This document shows positions 61,430 through 64,000 of a stretch of 64,000 nt of DNA, one piece after another. The notes under the pieces were generated by a model. That model saw only the letters and a list, made by a program, of their open reading frames with translations, was not told the DNA's origin and made no database searches. This DNA comes from Lachnoclostridium sp. UBA903 (GTDB lineage Bacteria > Bacillota > Clostridia > Lachnospirales > Lachnospiraceae). The stretch spans positions 96,857-160,856 of the forward strand of contig DBEP01000009.1 of assembly GCA_002294045.1 (NCBI GenBank). The letters run 5' to 3'. The position numbers and the translations under genes were made by a program. Positions within the stretch are counted from its first letter, which is position 1; each line of letters begins with the position of its first letter.

Positions 61430-62461
61430 ATGAAAATATTAAACAAAAGGGTTAGAAGTATTATAATTATGCTGGCATTAGTTTTAACCATGCCAAATGT
61501 TGGAGTAATACCAGAGATTATTGCATCAGCGGATACATATGCGTCAGTAATAGAAGAGTACAGCATTAACATTGGTGTGGGATTTGAAAATGTGCCTGAC
61601 AATGCGATACAGAGTGTGGCCTTTGTAGAAAACTCCAGTAAGTTACCGTCAGAAATTTATTTAACAACAAGACCAACCAAAGGCAGCACGACATATGTAA
61701 TAAGATGTACGGTAAGCGGGCAAATGGCAACGGCAGCAGATTATATAGCCTTGGAAAAATTTGGACATGGGGAATCGCTGGAAGTGGTAAAGGAGAATGG
61801 AAAAACATATTTATGGCTGGGTTCCGCAGCATGGCAGGACGGTAATTATTATTGGTCAACTAAGATTTCCTGCGTTGAGTATATACCGCCTGCATCCGGT
61901 TCAACAAAATTAGGAAGCCATATAGTGGACAGTACATTCACAGTGGCGAAAGACGGAACTATAGCCCGGGATACCAGCAGTGACGGATATCTCGTTTCCA
62001 ATCCCAACAGGGAATATGAAAGAGTTTCTATAGCATTTTCAACAGCGAGTATTTGCATACGGGAAGCTAATAGCAAGGAGTCAAAATATATTTATTTTAA
62101 TAATATTTCAGGAGGACTGACGAATGCAAATATTAAGTCCGCTTTATTGAGTACTTCAAATAAAACGGTTATAACGGTAGCTGCTGAAAATGACAGAGTT
62201 TTATCGGATGGAATTTATAGTTATCAATCACACGATATATATAACGGTACCATATATGTTGCCGGAGGAAGGACAGGCGGAGTTGCACAGATAAGAAAAT
62301 TAAGAGCAAGTACAGGAGCGGATCGAGGTACTATAGATATTCAAAATAATAATTTGGAAATGGAAGGTATAAAAGTCAATTCCGAATATATTTTTTATAT
62401 GTTGAAACCTGCAAGCGGCAATAAGACAAATACTAAGATTTATTACATTGATTTACAATAG
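61430..62461 (+). CDS. Secreted protein, distantly helveticin J-like
   Basis: A 343-residue exported protein with a signal peptide (MKILNKRVRSIIIMLALVLT ... ASA, cleavage near 34). The body is beta-rich with repeated blade-like segments: IYLTTRPTKGSTTYVIRCTV, VVKENGKTYLWLGSAAWQ, YQSHDIYNGTIYVAGGRTGG, MEGIKVNSEYIFYML. The order (dispersed W/G blades, a central -AAEN- segment, the Q..D...G.IY signature) resembles helveticin J-type class III bacteriocins, but the similarity is weak. It starts after AGAAGGGAGCGTTTAA. No immunity gene is apparent. Confidence 0.5.
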   Translation: MKILNKRVRSIIIMLALVLTMPNVGVIPEIIASADTYASVIEEYSINIGVGFENVPDNAIQSVAFVENSSKLPSEIYLTTRPTKGSTTYVIRCTVSGQMATAADYIALEKFGHGESLEVVKENGKTYLWLGSAAWQDGNYYWSTKISCVEYIPPASGSTKLGSHIVDSTFTVAKDGTIARDTSSDGYLVSNPNREYERVSIAFSTASICIREANSKESKYIYFNNISGGLTNANIKSALLSTSNKTVITVAAENDRVLSDGIYSYQSHDIYNGTIYVAGGRTGGVAQIRKLRASTGADRGTIDIQNNNLEMEGIKVNSEYIFYMLKPASGNKTNTKIYYIDLQ

Positions 62462-62608
62462 CATAATTCAATTAACAAAAGTTTTAGGTTCTTTTGCTGG
62501 CTTACGTTAACATTTGCATAGAGTTATAATAACCTTCTGGAGTAATGATTAAAGGAAAGATATTAGAAACTGATTTTCTGAAACAGACTGAAGTTTATTG
62601 CAGAGAAC

Positions 62609-62643
62609 GGGGCTGCTGCAAAATAGTCAATTGCTGCAGCCCC
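62609..62643 (+). terminator. R3-family terminator after the secreted protein
   Basis: GGGGCTGC pairs with GCAGCCCC, with TGCAAAATAGTCAATTGCT in the loop. A shortened member of the R3 family. Confidence 0.55.
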
Positions 62644-62742
62644 TGAATGAGAAAAATAATTGGTGTACTTCAATCTAACAAGTTTATTGTAACTTGAATC
62701 TGTGTATATAATTTGAAAAAAGAATGAAATTAGTGTAAATTA

Positions 62743-63099
62743 TTAAATATTCTCAATTATTTGCTTACGCCTCTGCTGATATTCATCAGCTGTTATTATA
62801 CCTTTTTCATAGAGACTTTGTAGTTCGTTCAGTCTTTCTTCAGAGGACTTTCTGCTATCCTCAAAATATGGATTATGTTCCTCATCAATGATAATTTCGT
62901 GGGATGCTATACCTCTATTTGAAAATGCATTCAATCCGTTTATGCCTGTCATAATTGCAGCGAATAATGTCCATAGAATTCCAAATGGGCCAAAGGTTGG
63001 AATTACCATAAATATTCCTATAAAGCATAATATTAAACCTACTATAAATCCGGCTGTTGACTGCCCTTTACCTGGTTTTACTCTCACTCGCTTACTCAT
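62743..63099 (-). CDS. Small membrane protein with SHOCT domain
   Basis: A 118-residue protein. After a basic start (MSKRVRVKPGKG) there are two TM helices (about 15-50: GFIVGLILCFIGIFMVIPTF and FGILWTLFAAIMTGINGLNAF). A cytoplasmic SHOCT segment forms the C-terminus: EERLNELQSLYEKGIITADEYQQRRKQII. SHOCT motifs occur in many small membrane proteins, mostly as oligomerisation modules. The function is unknown. Starts after TAAGGAGATATGA. Confidence 0.85.
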   Translation of the reverse strand: MSKRVRVKPGKGQSTAGFIVGLILCFIGIFMVIPTFGPFGILWTLFAAIMTGINGLNAFSNRGIASHEIIIDEEHNPYFEDSRKSSEERLNELQSLYEKGIITADEYQQRRKQIIENI

Positions 63100-63254
63100 T
63101 CATATCTCCTTAATTTATATAGTTACTGTTTAAAACCTGCCTACGTAACGACTTAATATAATAATATTATACAATGATTATAATTAAAATACCACTTTAA
63201 ATATGGGGAACTATACATAAGTTACTGCTGCAGCCAGATTGGCTTAATTTATTA

Positions 63255-63390
63255 TTGACATATGACAGACTGTAGTATACAATATGCTTAACAAGACAGC
63301 TAGAGGATAAAATGCACCTATCCGTCTCGGCGAATGATTATGTGACTAAATAGTCGCCCTAAACTTTAGTGAGCAGGGCGGCTATTTTTT
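63255..63390 (+). ncRNA. Putative ~100-nt small RNA with own promoter and terminator
   Basis: TTGACA (63255-63260), 17-base spacer, TACAAT (63278-63283) give a start near 63290. A terminator, ATAGTCGCCCT / AGGGCGGCTATTTTTT (63350-63390), ends it about 100 bases later. The RNA has a hairpin GGATA / TATCC and a 13-codon ORF MHLSVSANDYVTK (63312-63353) behind AGAGGATAAA. The layout resembles the RNA antitoxin of type I toxin-antitoxin loci, but no toxin ORF is seen beside it. Confidence 0.5.
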
Positions 63391-63530
63391 GTACTTGTCA
63401 TTTCTGAAAATGGTATTACCGTTTTGTATCAGGGACGGTTCCTTTTTATAATTTTAGGGAGCTATTTAACTTTGCTCTAATAGTAGTTTCTCACGTTCTG
63501 CGGTGTTACCAGCACTGGAGCATTTTTTTA

Positions 63531-64000
63531 TTAATTAAAATAATCCAAATTATATGTAATCTTTACAGAGTCAAAAGTATTTGTATCGGAATTAATACCT
63601 GTAAGCCAAACATCTGCAACATTTTCAGACACAGAAGAAATCCTATAAGCATATCCTGTATCGGCAACTATCTTAGCGTCACTTGAAGAAGTGATACAAA
63701 ATAGTGATAATATATCTTCTTTTTTCTTTTTAGTGTATTTGAAATCTTTACCAGAGCCAGCCCAATATTTTTCGGAATATAACGTAAGCCTTATAACTGC
63801 ATCATCTGAAAAAATGAATTCATAATGCATATTATCTATATCGTATGAATATGTTACTAAATTGAAGTTACCCATAGATGTTTTATTAACCCATTCTATT
63901 CTATCATCAGGCTTTCCAAGCATGGATTTTAATTCCTTAGCTGAGATTCTGCTATATTCAGTTACATCCGCTATGACATTGTTTCCCTTGACTTGGTTGC
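63531..64000 (-). CDS. Hypothetical protein, 5' part outside the window
   Basis: The open frame continues through the right edge (…KGNNVIADVTEYSRISAKELK before the internal Met at 63923), so the start lies beyond 64000. The visible 156 residues include ISAKELKSMLGKPDDRIEW, YDIDNMHYEFIFSDDAVIRL and KKKKEDILSLFCIT. The LKSMLGKPD...W pattern resembles SmpA/OmlA-like small beta folds, but I cannot name a family. It is probably a lipoprotein or secreted protein given the composition; the signal is not visible. Confidence 0.6.
   Translation of the reverse strand, partial: NQVKGNNVIADVTEYSRISAKELKSMLGKPDDRIEWVNKTSMGNFNLVTYSYDIDNMHYEFIFSDDAVIRLTLYSEKYWAGSGKDFKYTKKKKEDILSLFCITSSSDAKIVADTGYAYRISSVSENVADVWLTGINSDTNTFDSVKITYNLDYFN

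Noticed and set aside
1..64000. CRISPR arrays, prophage or integrase genes, rRNA operons
   Set aside because: No regularly spaced direct repeats, no phage structural or recombinase genes and no rRNA segments are apparent; repeats seen are dispersed hairpin families.

Overview
The window looks like the chromosome of a strictly anaerobic, low-GC Gram-positive bacterium, most likely a plant-polysaccharide-using member of the Lachnospiraceae (Clostridia). The evidence is a set of anaerobic genes ([FeFe]-hydrogenase maturase HydG, an FprA flavodiiron protein, a short flavodoxin), strong AGGAGG ribosome sites, a cysteine T-box, TelA/XpaC, Mini-RNase III, and pectin side-chain degradation genes. I infer the family from gene content; no rRNA is present to confirm it.

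Layout. 0-9 kb: hydG, a DUF2325 gene and flavodoxin behind a Fur-like box, rhamnose mutarotase, a large GH43 arabinanase on the minus strand, fprA, a frameshifted DUF1858 gene and its usual partner DUF438. 9-13 kb: a complete dTDP-L-rhamnose operon in the order rmlA-C-D-B. 13-22 kb: a GH105 hydrolase with a YesM/YesN-type two-component system, divergent from a sugar ABC transporter and a zinc alcohol dehydrogenase. 22-29 kb: a SleB-type wall hydrolase, xpaC-telA, and an ABC-F gene behind a leader that looks like an attenuator. 29-35 kb: an AraC regulator divergent from a second sugar ABC transporter plus a GH127 arabinofuranosidase. 35-41 kb: a PRD regulator, an ascorbate-type PTS (IIA, IIB, IIC), a small TPR protein and a class II aldolase. 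41-53 kb: single genes (P-loop kinase, HAD, Eis-like acetyltransferase, lipoproteins, metY with its Rrf2 regulator, MATE, cytidine deaminase, a 5'-truncated chemoreceptor). 53-60 kb: tRNA-Val, tRNA-Met, ispF, an acetyltransferase, T-box-cysE-cysS-mrnC-rlmB. 60-64 kb: EcsC, a secreted protein distantly like helveticin J, a SHOCT protein, a probable ~100-nt small RNA, and a CDS running off the right edge.

The most unusual content lies between genes. At least five copies of one structured element (a long P1 stem, a pseudoknot with a GCC core, a covarying hairpin, then a near-invariant ATGCAATGGGTRTAAAAATG) end exactly on the start codon of unrelated genes: rhamnose mutarotase, an ABC permease, an aldolase, a lipoprotein hydrolase and cysS. 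The conserved tail encodes a tiny MQWV-stop reading frame abutting or overlapping the real start, which suggests a translation-coupled RNA regulator or a mobile translation-start cassette. A second multi-hairpin element sits directly after terminator T-tracts at up to four places. Four more small repeat families are present: 76-bp MITE-like units, a GGCTGTTGCAAAATAGTC terminator family, a GGGCAGAAGCC hairpin, and a CAGTTCAGCC hairpin.

How the genes work together. GH43, GH127, GH105 and RhaM plus two oligosaccharide ABC systems fit degradation of pectic arabinan and rhamnogalacturonan. cysE, cysS, metY and the Rrf2 regulator form a sulfur/cysteine theme controlled by a T-box and by shared operator-like motifs.
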